NCBI RefSeq assembly: GCF_030272615.1
Contig: NC_081408.1
Span: 336,132,793 to 336,196,792, forward strand
Origin: Cryptomeria japonica
Lineage: Eukaryota; Streptophyta; Pinopsida; Cupressales; Cupressaceae
Reading direction: 5' to 3'
Length of the DNA: 64,000 nucleotides
The position numbers and the translations under genes are program-made. Below are positions 1 through 11,198 of this stretch, piece by piece (the first letter of the stretch is position 1; the number at the start of each line of letters is the position of its first letter). Under the pieces are notes generated by a model. The model did no database searches. It had not been told where the DNA came from and saw only the letters and a program-made list of their open reading frames with translations.

Positions 1-899
1 AACTACCAATACCCTAAACTAGGGTAACCCGAGATAGTAATAAAATAGTTTGGGGGTCATATAGACTAGCTTTATACTGTATGTTAGTTACAAAGTGATA
101 AGTTGTGTGGTTGGAGATTTTCAGTCCACCCCTTCTAGGTTAGGATTGTGCTAAACCGAACACAATTGTATCTCCCTAGGGCTTCCGGGTCGGGTGTGTT
201 AGGCTAGCTGGCAAGAGAAAGAAAGGCTTGCCCGAACAACACTGAATGAAGGTTGCGAATCACTTGAATAATATTCATTCCCATTGTTTTCTTGTGCATT
301 GGTTTGATCTCCATCAATTCAACAGCCAGAGGCAGGCACTGCCCTATATATTAGCTCGTACAATAATGATCAATCAACACATATACAGGAGGATGGGATT
401 TATCCGACAAAATTGAATGCTCACTCCTCAATCACAGTTCTATGGTTTTACAAGGAGTGGATTCCTATAGGGATTACGCTTTCAGGGAACCACACCTTTG
501 ACTAGGAGCCATCTGGCCTGAGATTGGATAATCAATATGAATATGAGATTGACCAATTTGCATCTAAAACTTGGGCAATTAACCACCACATGTCTCATTT
601 CCTAACATCTTTTGCATAAAAAAGGAATCTCTCATACTCCAAGAGTTGCTTCCACAATCGGTCAATATCCCACAAGAATGCAGGCATAGCTAGCATGTAT
701 AAAAGCAAAAGTTGTAGAATCTCTTGAATGGTGATTTTTTGCAACATGAAATTAAGGTGAAGAATCTACCTCTTGTGCGAGATTGCAATGCAAAAATTCC
801 TTTGACGCGGGTTTGATCTTGTTGGGGGTTGAAGTCATCACGGACACCTACGCGGGATTGCAATGCACAAATGACTTTCCCTCTTCTTCTTTTTTAAGT
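1..899. other. No recognisable gene
   Basis: AT-rich DNA with frequent stops in all frames. I see no transposon coding motif, LTR pair or RNA gene. The short ORFs here have no recognisable composition. Confidence 0.5.
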
Positions 900-902
900 A
901 AT

Positions 903-1062
903 GGTCGTTATCATCAGAATTACGATGAACTTGAGCACTTTTTTGAAAAAAAATAATTTTACATTACTAGTGCCTTCTTCATTGAAACCAAATGGGAAAT
1001 TATCGTCGGAATTCCGACGAATTTGGGCATTTTTTCAAAAAAAAATCAAATTTGGTCACAAT
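903..1062. repeat. CACTA-like palindromic subterminal repeat (putative)
   Basis: Two imperfect direct copies of a ~90-bp segment lie side by side, each with a GGAATTCC-like core followed by A-rich and T-rich runs. The second contains a perfect 18-bp palindrome at 1003-1020 (TCGTCGGAATTCCGACGA). Arrays of this CGTCGGAATTCCGACG type are known as subterminal repeats of plant CACTA (En/Spm) transposons. I could not find a CACTA terminus or a target duplication, so the assignment is an inference. Confidence 0.4.
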
Positions 1063-2939
1063 ATACCTTCTCCGTTGGAAACCCCCATCGGAAATATACT
1101 CCAAATGTATTAGTGATAGGTCACACACATAGAGCTAGGTGGTTAGATGAGAAATTCAAGTTGTGTAAGGACACTTTCCCCCTAGGCACTATTGTCTCTA
1201 TCATTGATTTTCCTAATAATTATACACTAGAGCTACAAAATAAAGTACAACCTATGTATTACCACTCTACACAAGTTACAATTTTTGTACACATAGCATT
1301 CATGCATGTACATGATAGCACCGAGGAGGACATAAAGGTTATAAGAGAATATCACTTCTATATTAGCCATGATTGTACTAAAAAATAAAAGCATACCAGG
1401 GCCTTAGATGGATGTCCTATGGTCATAGTAGGCAAATTCACAGATGAATCGGTTACAATCATTTCCTATATCCATGGTAAGTGATCCAAAATGATTTAAC
1501 AAGAGGGTTTCAGCTCCATTGTGCACTTGGTGAAAAGGAGTTGATCTAAGATAGACATACCTCTTCCCTTTGTCGTGCTAGACACCATCTTTGACGTTTA
1601 GGACTTCTAATGAAATGGAATGGTAGAGCATTAGTAGGAAGTTTGGAAGGGGGATGTAACATGTAAAAGACAATTCATACAAGTTAATAACCCAAAGTTG
1701 TTGGCAAACTAGATAAAAAACTAAAAATAAGTGTACTTATTTCTAAATAGACATGTTTAACATATGTAGAACAAATGCACACCAGAGCCTCAAATAGTTC
1801 TCTTGTAACCTTAGGATGCAAGGTGAACTCACAAAGCTGGTTTCCACTTTTTGGTACGTCCTGATTTTTGCTGAAATCATACATTTTTAGAAAATATAAT
1901 GATTTAAGCTTTAAGAGGTCCCATTTTAAGTAATTAATTGAAGAGAGTTAAATCAAAGGCTCTTAGATCAAAATTTCTTGGATAGAACCTCTCTACTTCT
2001 AAATTATACTTGCAATGGAGTCTCCTTTGCATCTATCAAATGCTGATAAAAAACCAATTTTACATTAGCTTTTGGGGGGTCAAATTAATTCATTTAAAAG
2101 TTTTTTTTTTAAAAGTATTTAGTTCTTATTATAAGCTTTCCAAATAGTATAACTTTTAATATATTTAATTTCATTAATATATTTTTATTCTATTTCTTAT
2201 GAATGTAGGTTTTTCACCGAACATGAACTTCTTTGTTCAATGCATTAGGAAAAATAGTAAACTAATTCAAAAAAATTCTGAAAAATATCTATGCACTAGA
2301 TATTGATGTTTTCTTTCTAACAAAAAAAAGAAAATTTAATTTTGATATATATAGAACAAGTTATGTGTTCAAACGTACACCTATAGCTGAATTATAATTA
2401 GTCGAACTTCAAAACTTAATAAAATGAAAAATATTTAGCAAATCACTATCAAACCAACTGCATGCCCTAGGTATTGATGTTACAAACCAAAATTCAAAAG
2501 AATTAAGTTTTTATCATTTATAGAAAAAAAATTATGCATTTTGGGATACACATCACTCTTAGAAAATGTTGTTTGTTGTTAAAAAATTACTTTTTGAGGG
2601 AGATGGAAAAATCAATAAAATTTTATTCAAACGAATTTTTTAAAAATATATTTATAATCTACAAACAAGATGTTAAAAATCAGTAGTTTATATGATCTTC
2701 AAATTCTTAACAGTTTAAAAGTTATAGGTGTCAGAAAGTGAAGGTTTTTTTCAAAATATTCATACAAGTGTCAAAGTTGGTCAAAAAGTGGGAACCAGTA
2801 TTGCGAGTTCACCCATAGTCTAATCTAATGCAGTTATTACCATTTCTTGTATGAAAAATGATAACATATGATATAGACATAAAAGGATTTAGATATTTTG
2901 AACAAGCAAGAATGCAATCCAAAGTGAATATGAAGATAT
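1063..2939. other. AT-rich DNA, no gene recognised
   Basis: No coding motif. One imperfect inverted repeat is visible: a ~33-nt arm at about 1820-1853 matches the reverse complement of about 2784-2816 (core ggtgaactc ... ccacttttt). It could be the trace of a transposon end or a folded-back duplication. The region between the arms is AT-rich with homopolymer runs. Confidence 0.4.
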
Positions 2940-4169
2940 TACCTCTTCCCTCTACTGAACCTCATCGACATCAGATGCAATCATTAATTTTGTAAACCCT
3001 ATTTGTTATTGTATATAGAACAAATAAATTAAGTGCATTTATCAATATCTACATATACATGTTTAATCATAATTCATTTCAACAAATGAATTTAAATTGT
3101 ACTGAATTACCTTTTGTCGTTTCGGTATCCTGGAGGATATCTTTTTCTGCCTCGGAGTGCTAGAGGATGGCTTTCTGACATGAGATGTCCTCGAGGGAGG
3201 TGGGGTAAACTAACAGAAAAAAATTAACATAAGGGAAAAGAGCATGTATTTAATATATCACCTAAGTCAAAAATATCTAAATCTAAATGGTACCGCAAAG
3301 CTATCTAGGCCAAAGTCAATGGCTAAAAGCCTGATATCATTAAGTTGAGAAATCTTAGCCCCTTATAAGCCCTATAAAACACCAAGTAATGATACATATA
3401 TATTAATAAAAAATATTTTGAAACCAATGTATTATTATATTTTTAACAAATTTACAAATCTTTACCTCCAGTGGCGAAACTACTCGTGACCGTGGAGTGG
3501 ACTAAAAAGTATGTGGTGTACTCCCACCACTTGTTGCACCCTATAATGCATTTTATTTATGTGTCACTTTAAATTGTTCTAAAAATAAAAATTCATTTCT
3601 TTTTATAAGATTTAGTCACTTAATTGATAACATATCATAAACAGAATTAAACGCACCCATGTCTGATCGTGAGAGAACAACATACTCATCAAGTCGTCAG
3701 TGAGGTCCATATCCTCTATAGTGGAAGCATGACATCTACTCCCACAACATGTACACGGATGAGATGTCGAACCATCCTCATTCATGTCAATGTCTACACT
3801 AAAACATACTATTTTGTGTAAGGCGGTTGATGAGATCCTCTTGTGTGGCATCTACACGATCTAACAGAGGACATGGAGGGTTTAGGGGTGGCAATGGTTG
3901 TTGAGGAGCAACATTTTGAGGATTTTGTGGTTGTGGATCAATGTCTTGAGGGTTTTCTTGTTGCTCATGTGCAATGTTTACAGGGTTTGTTTGTGTTGCT
4001 TGTGCATGAGGAGGTCTTTGTTGTCTATTTCATTTTTGGGGAAATTGCTTGTAGAATCTGACATGAAATTAATAAAAAAAGCTTAAATCAATTAAAAAAC
4101 CCTACTTCAATTAAAATGCAAACAAAAATAATCAAAAAATGAAATCTTACCTATTCGACGGGGTGGCAT
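2940..4169 (-). pseudogene. Possible decayed multi-exon gene, perhaps transposon-derived
   Basis: On the minus strand several short stretches look like exons with consensus splice borders. An ATG at 4169 (MPPRRI) is followed by GTAAG. A Pro/Gln-rich stretch begins near 4048. Candidate exons are 3466-3540 (75 nt), 3294-3371 (78 nt) and 3111-3209 (99 nt), each preceded by AG and followed by GT on the minus strand. The last is free of stops and basic, Ser/Pro-rich. The two middle exons each carry one stop in the best frame (TAG, TAA), as does the Pro/Gln-rich exon (TGA). The phase from the first ATG does not fit the Pro/Gln frame. An MPPRR start with low-complexity sequence near CGTCGG palindromes would suit a CACTA accessory gene, but I recognise no transposase domain. 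The alternative is chance splice-like sequence. Confidence 0.3.
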
Positions 4170-4194
4170 TGTTGGAAATTTCTCTAAATACTGA

Positions 4195-4500
4195 AAAATG
4201 CAAAATGATGCAAAACACGTGTGGGTTCTGAGATTTTTTTTCTTCTTTGGGCAATTGTTCTATGGTTTTTAACATTGAAAATGGTCAAAACCCATGGGTG
4301 TGAGGAAATATAATGTTCCTCAAAACTTGTATGGGTTTTTGAGGAACTTTTTATTTTTTTTATTATTTATGTTCCTCAAAACCTGTACGCATTTTGAGGA
4401 ACTTTTTTTTTTTGTTTTCGACTACCAAGCCTAGCACGTTTTTTAATTTGATAGAACACGTATGGGTTATGAAAATTTTCATTTTTTTTTGCATGTGGTC
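4195..4500. repeat. AT-rich imperfect short repeats
   Basis: Several copies of a ~60-70-bp unit built on a gttcctcaaaac...tgaggaacttttt theme with long T runs. Each unit can fold on itself (gttcctcaaa against tttgaggaac). No gene. Confidence 0.4.
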
Positions 4501-4510
4501 ATTTTTCTAT

Positions 4511-4813
4511 TCACCATCTTGGTGCACTTACCCACATTTCACCAAGCTTAGTCCATAGTTTCTTTGCAAAGTTTTCTTCATGAAAATTGATCAGAACAAA
4601 GTCTACCAGGCATAGTCTAATTAGACCCTTGGCATTTCGGTCCATAACATCATGTTGAGCCACAATAGTAGGATCTAAGGGTCTTTGGAAATTCACATCA
4701 ATAGCATCCCACAGATCTCTATCTATTAGCAGATCTTCCATCTTCAACTTCCACATCTCAAAATTCATTCTATTAAATTTATCCACCTCTATTCTCTCTG
4801 ACAAACTTGTCAT
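4511..4813 (-). pseudogene. Ty1/copia gag N-terminal fragment (UBN2/DUF4219 type)
   Basis: A 100-codon fragment starting at MTSLSERIEV. The segment KFNRMNFEMWKLKMEDLLI, followed by RDLWDAI, is the characteristic start of copia gag proteins, where a conserved Trp and the LWxAI stretch open the UBN2 domain. It lies about 110 bp downstream, on the minus strand, of a primer binding site complementary to initiator tRNA-Met, the normal place for gag. The reading frame ends after about 100 residues, and no zinc knuckle, protease, integrase or RT follows to the left. The element is therefore truncated just inside gag. Confidence 0.8.
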
Positions 4814-4923
4814 CTAAAAATTCTTGCAACAAGATCAAAAAGTGTCTTCTACACAAGCTCCCACTCAAATCTGGATTAGTTCAAAAAATCCAACAACCCA
4901 CAACTGAAACCAAAGGTGATCAG

Positions 4924-4935
4924 GCTCTGATACCA
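4924..4935 (-). promoter_or_regulatory. Primer binding site, initiator tRNA-Met type
   Basis: The minus strand reads TGGTATCAGAGC, the standard plant copia primer site, two bases inside the LTR that ends at 4938. Confidence 0.85.
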
Positions 4936-4937
4936 CT

Positions 4938-5398
4938 TGCAAGGAAGTTAAGTAGTGAAACAACTTCCTACACTAACCTTGAGAGGAGGGTAATTCAAAA
5001 ACTTTTACAAATGATCACAACAATTATAGAAAATATAAATAGACATAATAACATTCAAACCACAACACAATGATTTACATGGGGAAAACCCTTTCGGGAG
5101 AAAAACCCCACACTCCAAAAGCTGCCCAATATATTATTCAGCAATCAAAAATAGATTACAATATATTTGCAGATAAATCTCTTCATAGGAGTACCACTAA
5201 TCAAAGACTCAGAGGTAACTCAAAAGCTATTAGACTCTTACACACAACCTCTATGTCATTCACCTCATATATAGGAGATACAATACAAGAAACCATTAAA
5301 AAGTATCACAAAACCATGGGCTAAAACCACCCAATAAGATGTAGTCGACCTTATCTCCCTTTTTGATGCCTTATGATGTGTTAAAACACACATCAACA
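4938..5398 (-). repeat. 5' LTR of truncated minus-strand copia
   Basis: On the minus strand the segment starts TGTTGATGTG and ends TGCA, followed by AG and the primer site. The right border is set from the TG...CA rule and is approximate. No partner LTR was found to the left, as expected for an element cut off inside gag. Confidence 0.6.
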
Positions 5399-5870
5399 CA
5401 TGTCCCTCCCTTTTACAACTTATTTATGTGTCCAATACATTTTATATTTCCTATTTCAAGAGTACAAATTTTTGGAGGCCATAACTTGAGAACCGTGTGT
5501 TCTATTGATGAACCGTTTAAGCATAAAAAAGCTTGTGAAGTGTTCTAATGCCTCATAAGATGCTATTCCACTTACACCCACTTTTCAAGGCATTTTGGGG
5601 CCTCTAAAGTCCTCAAAATCAAATTTAAACCTTTCATTAGACCCCTCCAAAATGGAAACTTTAATATCTTCAAAACTTGTTGTGATCGAGTGATGTAACT
5701 TTATTAAAATGCTCATCTAGCCAACCAAAAGCTTCAGTGAGAATTTTACACCATTTCATGCTCAAATGAAAACTTACTATAAATAGTAACCTCATGTAAA
5801 TGCAAGGTTGAGAAACCATTTTTCCCAAGAAAGGTAACATGTCATTTGATTAAGGCTATGATAATTCACT
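5399..5870. other. No recognisable gene
   Basis: AT-rich sequence with no coding or repeat motif that I can name. Confidence 0.4.
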
Positions 5871-5879
5871 TTTAAGACT

Positions 5880-6194
5880 TGTTTAGTGTCTCTATTTCTC
5901 TCTTTATCTTCCTCTTGATCCTCCCTCTATCTCTTTTTATCCATATATTTCTCCACTTCTCCCTATCTCTCTATTTATTTCCCTCTCTCTCTCTCTCTAC
6001 CCCATCTCTCCATCTCTATCCCCTTATGTATCTCTATTTCTCTACCTCTCCTTCTTTCTCTTCCCATAAATCTATATCTCTCTTTCTATTCTTATATATC
6101 TCTATCTCTCCCCCTATTTCTCTCCCTCTCTTCATTTGTATTTTCTATCAAATTCTCTCTAGTCTATCTCTTTTTCTCTCTCTTTCTCCCTCTC

Positions 6195-6231
<37 letters not shown>

Positions 6232-6365
6232 CTTCCTCTTCATTTGTCTATCTCTTTATCTCTATTTGTCTATTTTTATCTATCCCTCTATCTCTCTCTA
6301 TTTCTCCATCTAAATCTCTCCCTCTTCCTCCTATCTTCATCTCTACTTTTATCTACTCCACACTA
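5880..6365. repeat. Pyrimidine-rich low-complexity tract with (TA)n
   Basis: About 480 bp of degenerate TCTC/TCTATTTC sequence, interrupted at about 6198-6231 by a pure (TA)n run. The 144-codon plus-strand ORF inside is a by-product of the simple sequence (Ser/Leu/Phe/Ile only) and is not a gene. Confidence 0.9.
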
Positions 6366-6639
6366 AAGCACTATTGGCAGGAACTTGACGCATTATGTCC
6401 CTTGTTTTACTAAGTTACTTTGCCCAAATCTTGGAGAATCTTTAAAAAATACATCATTTATAAATTTGTAGCTAAGATGGTTAGTGGGTCCTCTCATGCT
6501 TAAATTCATAGAACACTTTTTTTTCAAGGAAAATAATATGCTTATATCTTCATGACAAAGTATTCAACATTTTCTTTGGTTTGGACTTTTTATGATTCTT
6601 CTAGAAGTGTTCATCTTCTTTTCCATGAACAAACGAATA

Positions 6640-6860
6640 ATATATTAAGTTAGGTTCAAGTTCAATTAGAGGAAAAAAATCGAGTTAGGGTTCAATTAAG
6701 GTCATGATTAGGGTTTTATTGGGGTAGCTATTAGAATTAAGTTTCAAATAAGGTTAATGTTAAGTTATGATTAAGGTTACCCTTATAAGATAAATCTTGT
6801 ATTATAGTTAGGGTTAGTATATGGTTTTAATTAGGGTTAGGGTTAGAGTTAGTAGACATA
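6640..6860. repeat. Degenerate TTAGGG-like simple repeat
   Basis: Scattered GTTAGGGTT, TTAGGGTTT and AAGGTTA words, densest at about 6800-6850. They are too degenerate to be a functional telomere, and the usual plant repeat is TTTAGGG. Possibly an old interstitial telomere-like tract, or chance simple sequence. Confidence 0.4.
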
Positions 6861-7142
6861 GTCATACCAAATAATGAAATTGACATCGATGAAGAACATA
6901 ATGAAAAATAGCACAACATATAGAACATCATAAAAACATTTTGTAATACAAAAGCATTTTGCATAGCTTGCCGATTTAAATTATTTATACATCTATTTAT
7001 AATCAATTTCCCCCAACATTTCAAGATCGACTCAAATGTATTCTAAATAATTACTGCTAAAAAAGACAATGTTCGTTGTTCATTATTTCCAACTTTTGTC
7101 TGTCCTCCAACATATTACCCAAAACATATCTTACTATCAAAA

Positions 7143-7285
7143 ATGTAGAGATGGAGTTAAAATGCATGTATGATGCAGTTCTCTCCAAGTACAACAATAC
7201 ATGGATCCCTAAGTGGGGAACAATACTACACTTTCTCAATATCATTCTCATTGGAGAAATCGGGTGTCTAATTTTAAGAGAGAGA
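7143..7285 (+). pseudogene. DUF4220/DUF594 pseudogene copy A, part 1
   Basis: Matches the copy B segment at about 26670-26810, starting at the shared word GTAGAGATGGAGTTAAAAT. It encodes the counterpart of the copy B stretch around MELKFMYDAFFSKY and LLFLNITLMG. The 5' half of the gene (DUF4220 membrane part) is absent: the similarity begins abruptly at about 7143. The segment ends where the copia LTR begins at 7286, and copy A resumes at 16792, which shows that one gene copy was split. Its own codons are not conserved as a clean frame. Confidence 0.85.
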
Positions 7286-7578
7286 GCATGTGATGTTGAA
7301 GTCTCACTATCATGCATCGACCATGCACCGATCAGTCCATGCATGCATAGGATAATAGATAGTTAGCATGCATGCATAGATTAGTAAATAAGTTAGCTTT
7401 TGTTAGATCAGCAATCCACTGTTAAAATGGTTAGTTTTGCTTCTTAATCGGTGGTGTGAGATCCTCTATAAAAGAATGGTAATGTAATATTTTTTATGAA
7501 TCAATCTATTAGAAATTTGTGTTTGTATTTCTGCTATAGCAGTATATTTTTGTGTTTCATTTCTTAATTCTATTTTCA
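7286..7578 (+). repeat. 5' LTR of copia A
   Basis: Ends ...TTTTCA immediately before TT and the primer site. TATAAAA lies at 7467-7473. Confidence 0.85.
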
Positions 7579-7580
7579 TT

Positions 7581-7592
7581 TGGTATCAGAGC
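7581..7592 (+). promoter_or_regulatory. Primer binding site, initiator tRNA-Met type
   Basis: TGGTATCAGAGC, an exact match to the plant copia primer site, two bases after the LTR end. Confidence 0.9.
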
Positions 7593-8113
7593 TAGGGTTA
7601 TTACAGCTAGTATGGGCCTAACTCCCTCATGGGAGGACCCAAAACAATGAGAGAAGGAGTTGGGTATTAACTATTGTAGCATTGAGGAGTCCACTACTTA
7701 GAGATCAGAGATTAAATTATAAATTGAAAAAGAGTCTGAAGAGCTTAAATATTTGGAGTTTGATGTTGAAGTAGAAGATACAAATCAGATTTTGGGTAAT
7801 GTGAGGAAACTATTGTAGTAATAGTGACTAGAAAGAGCAATTGAAAAGAAGAGGAAATCTTGCAGAAGCAAGGAGCCACCCATCAATGGATGAAGCAAAT
7901 CGAATTATAGTTGAAACTGAAGGTCTACAATCTACTAGGAAAAGTCACCTGGAAAAGTTGGTTTTGTTCATGTTGAACTCATAGAAATGTTTGGAGTCAA
8001 AAGGCTGTAGCCTAACAAAGTGAAAGAAAGTTTGTATTGTAATTTTGTTTCTCGATCATGTTAATTTTGTGGTCATCTGAAACCACTTGTATGTGAGATT
8101 GGTGGTCAGTTAG
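7593..8113 (+). other. Copia A internal region, left part, non-coding
   Basis: Leader-like sequence with no open frame. It ends at GTTAG (8109-8113), the target duplication of the nested LARD-like element. Confidence 0.7.
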
Positions 8114-9517
8114 TGTGTGCAGGAAAAGTGGGGCAAGGAAACACAAAATTTGGTTTCAAAGGATGTCAACACACCAATGAGACTCTTGGTGCAAGTTATG
8201 GAGCTATATTGAATAGCTCAACTTCCCAAGGTGTGTCTCATTGTTCTCTATCTCATAGGATCCCTCAAGTCAATGCCTTTTTTCTTAGATCATTGAGCAA
8301 AGTGACTTAGGAATGACAACTCCAAGAATGAGTGATGGTTGATTAATTTAGCATGAATGCATTCCTAGATGTGTATGATATTGAATCTATGATAATTTTA
8401 AACTAGCATGAATATGATGTTATGATGAAGATTAGTGATCCTATCCTAACAATATATACTAGTCTAACATGGATATGCTATGATATTTAAAATTGCTTCT
8501 AAAATGTTATTAAGATGATTATTATCAAAGAGAGGCTAAATTCTTAATAAAATGACTATAGATTAGATACATAAAACTTGGATATATGAAAATGAGAGAA
8601 TGAGAGATCTATTTATAGGAAAAATAGGGCAATGGATGGTCAAGATTGTATAATCTTAACAAGGGTTAGGATTGAAAGTTATCAATCCATGTTCACAATT
8701 CTCACCAATGAAATGGTGACAATTGGCAACAAGAGACTACTTGAGAGGAGATTAAAGAAGCATTAAATGCTTGAGAAGACATGATGACTACCATAGGAGG
8801 TAAGGGTTAAGGCTAGGTTAGAGTCATCCATTGGATAAAGCTTTTACCCAAGGGGTAAACTCTTGTGTGAGGGTTAAAGGGATAACTAGGGTCAAAGCCA
8901 TGAGTGCTTGATGAGACCCATGGGTTAGTTGAGGGTTAAGTTAGAGAGACTCTCTAACCATGTGGGAAGATTGAGTTAATCATTAATGGTTATAAAGACT
9001 TTGTGGGTTAACTTGTTGAGGACATAAAGCCTTTAATGGTTTTTGAAGACTTTGAGGATTTGAGAAGTGACTTCCCTTTGCTTAGGGATGTGACAATATT
9101 TAGGAGATGGATTAGGCTAATTGGAAGTGTTTAGAAGAATCTAGAAGGGGTTTAGGGAGGCAAGTGGAAGATGTAGGATTTTGCAAGTGGATGAAGGGGA
9201 ATTTTAATTAAAATAAATTACTTTATTTCAATCAAAAAGGAAGCAACTTGCCTAAATACAAGTGGGAGATTTATTTACTTGCAAGGATCAATTAATTAAA
9301 TGTAAATTTAATTAAAAGGGGAGAAAGAGGAATTAATTAAATAAAGTGATTTATTTAATCAAAGGTTAGAAAAAGGATTAGGTGAACTTAACTAAATTAA
9401 TTAATTAATTCATTTAATCAAATAGATGAATGTGAATAATTTAATTAAACAGAGGAATGAGGTTGAAATGAATATTAAATATTCACTTAGGAAAGTGGTC
9501 ATTTTTATACGTCTACA
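8114..9517 (-). repeat. 3' LTR of LARD-like element 1 (left copy)
   Basis: 1404 bp. Minus-strand TATA region at about 8612-8620 (ctatttatagg on the plus strand). The right copy carries two small extra segments (about 19 and 15 bp). Confidence 0.85.
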
Positions 9518-10059
9518 TTTTGCCTTTCTTTGAAGTGATGTGTGTGCACATGTTGATTCAAAGAAAATTTGTCTGATATGATGTTTGTGTTGAAATGTCG
9601 ATATGATGCCCCAAATTTGATGAATGATATTGATGATGCCCCCTCAGGAGATGAATCAAGGATTTTGAAAATTTGTTGATTTGATAAGAGTTTTTGAATT
9701 AATTGCATTTTGATTATTTCGACTGTGTTGAATGCTTTTGAATTGATTCATCTCCCGAAAATGATGTTGATAAGGTTAAAAGTGAGAAAAAAATGAGGAA
9801 AATGCATGCCCCACTTACTAACCTTGTTGACTTTTACCCTATCAAAAGGTAAAAAGTGATTTTATTCTTATCATTTGCACATTTGTCTCCTTGTGATTGT
9901 GACACTTGAGCTCTGACGAAAATATTGGTTCCCTATGCTTCACACTGATTCAAGCATGTTCGTCGATACCAAAGGCCCGCCGTATATGGCCCACTTGTAA
10001 GTCATCTAAATTTTGCCACGTTTTTTATTGATTATGTTTTTCATTTTTTAGTTGAAAAT
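9518..10059 (-). other. LARD 1 interior, 3' part with polypurine tract
   Basis: The purine tract lies at the LTR border (minus strand AAAGAAAGGCAAAA). The rest is non-coding, with several atgatg-type words and no recognised domain. Confidence 0.6.
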
Positions 10060-10380
10060 TTGTCGCTTTAGCGCATAGGGGTAAAGTGATAATGCATATG
10101 ATAGGAACAATAGCACATAGCGTTAACCTAGCTAGGTTAGCATTTAAGTTGCATTATGTAGCACATCGACAGGTTAAGGTAGCGCGTCTAGTAAATTAGC
10201 ACCTAGGGTAGACAAGTTAGCGCATCGGGTAGATTAGCACTTTGGGCTAGCAGGGTAGCATAATGGCAAAACTAGTTAGCGCATAGAGGATTTTAGCGTG
10301 TAGAGTAAAGGTTATAGCGCATTGGTAAAAAAATATAGTGCATAAGTAGCAGCTTAGCACGTAGGAGGTCTGTTTTGGCA
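10060..10380 (-). repeat. Degenerate TAGCGCAT word array in LARD 1 (first block)
   Basis: About 15-18 variants of the word ttAGCGCAT (tagcgcat, tagcacat, tagcgcgt, tagcgcat...) occur every 12-25 bp on the plus strand. The spacers are unrelated to each other, so this is not an ordinary tandem repeat. The same word in the opposite orientation fills 12090-12440 and 13960-14220. Confidence 0.7.
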
Positions 10381-10553
10381 TCTGGGGTAAAAAATGGGTA
10401 GAAAAGATTTGGAAGAATGTGCCACAGGGGAATAGATAAGGTAGATGGCTTAGGGGTGGATAGGTGTCTATTGAGTGTTTCAAGATGGGTCATGAGCCAA
10501 TTTTTTGCCTACTATGATAATGTCTAATTTTTGGAGTTTGTTCAAATTTGCTG

Positions 10554-11198
10554 TCAAGATGGAGTGCCAAGCTGATTGATTGTTTTGATGAGGATATTGA
10601 TTTTCTTTCGATGTGGATCTTTGATTTTTGCCTTGTGATATGATTTTGATGTTCGATATGAGTTATGATTCTTGATTTTTGATATGATTCCTGATGTGAT
10701 GCTTGCGTTATGGATCTTTGATATGGTTTCTTGATATGATGCTTGCGTTATGGGTTTTTGATTGTTGATATGGATCTTTGATTTTCGATATGGGTCTTTG
10801 ATGAATTTCTTGATATGGGTCAGCTTTTCGATATAGGTTTGATATGGTGCTTTGATTTTTGATATGGGTCCTTTGATTGATTTCTTGATATGGGTCAGAT
10901 TTTTGATATGGGTCTTATATGAGGCTTTGATTTTTGATATGGGTCCTTTGATTGATTTCTTGATATGGGCCGGATTTTTAATATGGGTCTGATATGGTGC
11001 TTTGATTTTTGATATATGGGTCAAATTTTTGATATGTGTCCTTTGATTGATTTCTTGATATTCTTGGAGAAGTTCCTCAGTGATCTTTCTATCTCCCAGA
11101 TTAGTATACTCAAAAGGGTTGGATAATCTACGACCCATACTTCGCTCTGGTTGTGATTCGCTTTGCTTGTTTCTTTGAGAGTGAGTGACAATGGGCAT
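10554..11198 (-). CDS. Repeat-encoded ORF in LARD 1, probably not a functional protein
   Basis: A 214-codon minus-strand frame. Residues ~50-170 are repeats of an (A/L)(P/T)xxTxIKxxxHIKK(S/F)IKGP-like unit. They are produced by the minisatellite at ~10640-11060, whose plus-strand unit is built on ttgatttttgatatgggtc. The first ~50 residues are not repetitive. I find no gag, zinc knuckle or enzyme motif. A similar Lys/Ser/Thr-rich repeat ORF occurs in LARD 2 (54235-55947), which is why it is recorded. Confidence 0.3.
   Translation of the reverse strand: MPIVTHSQRNKQSESQPERSMGRRLSNPFEYTNLGDRKITEELLQEYQEINQRTHIKNLTHISKIKAPYQTHIKNPAHIKKSIKGPISKIKASYKTHIKNLTHIKKSIKGPISKIKAPYQTYIEKLTHIKKFIKDPYRKSKIHINNQKPITQASYQETISKIHNASITSGIISKIKNHNSYRTSKSYHKAKIKDPHRKKINILIKTINQLGTPS
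10640..11060. repeat. Minisatellite, gatatgggtc/tttgattttt units
   Basis: More than ten degenerate units of about 20 and 34-40 bp alternate, containing GATATGGGTC, CTTTGATTGATTTCTTGATATGG or TTTGATTTTTGATATGG. It lies inside LARD 1. Confidence 0.8.

Noticed and set aside
5879-6313. 144-codon ORF on the plus strand
   Set aside because: Produced by CT/TA simple sequence; composition is almost only Ser, Leu, Phe and Ile.
6800-6850. TTAGGG-like run considered as a telomere
   Set aside because: Too short and degenerate, internal, and not the usual plant TTTAGGG repeat.
9300-9480. AT-rich aattaattaaat stretches considered as a matrix attachment region or replication origin
   Set aside because: They are part of the LARD LTRs and recur in each LTR copy, so the repeat explains them.
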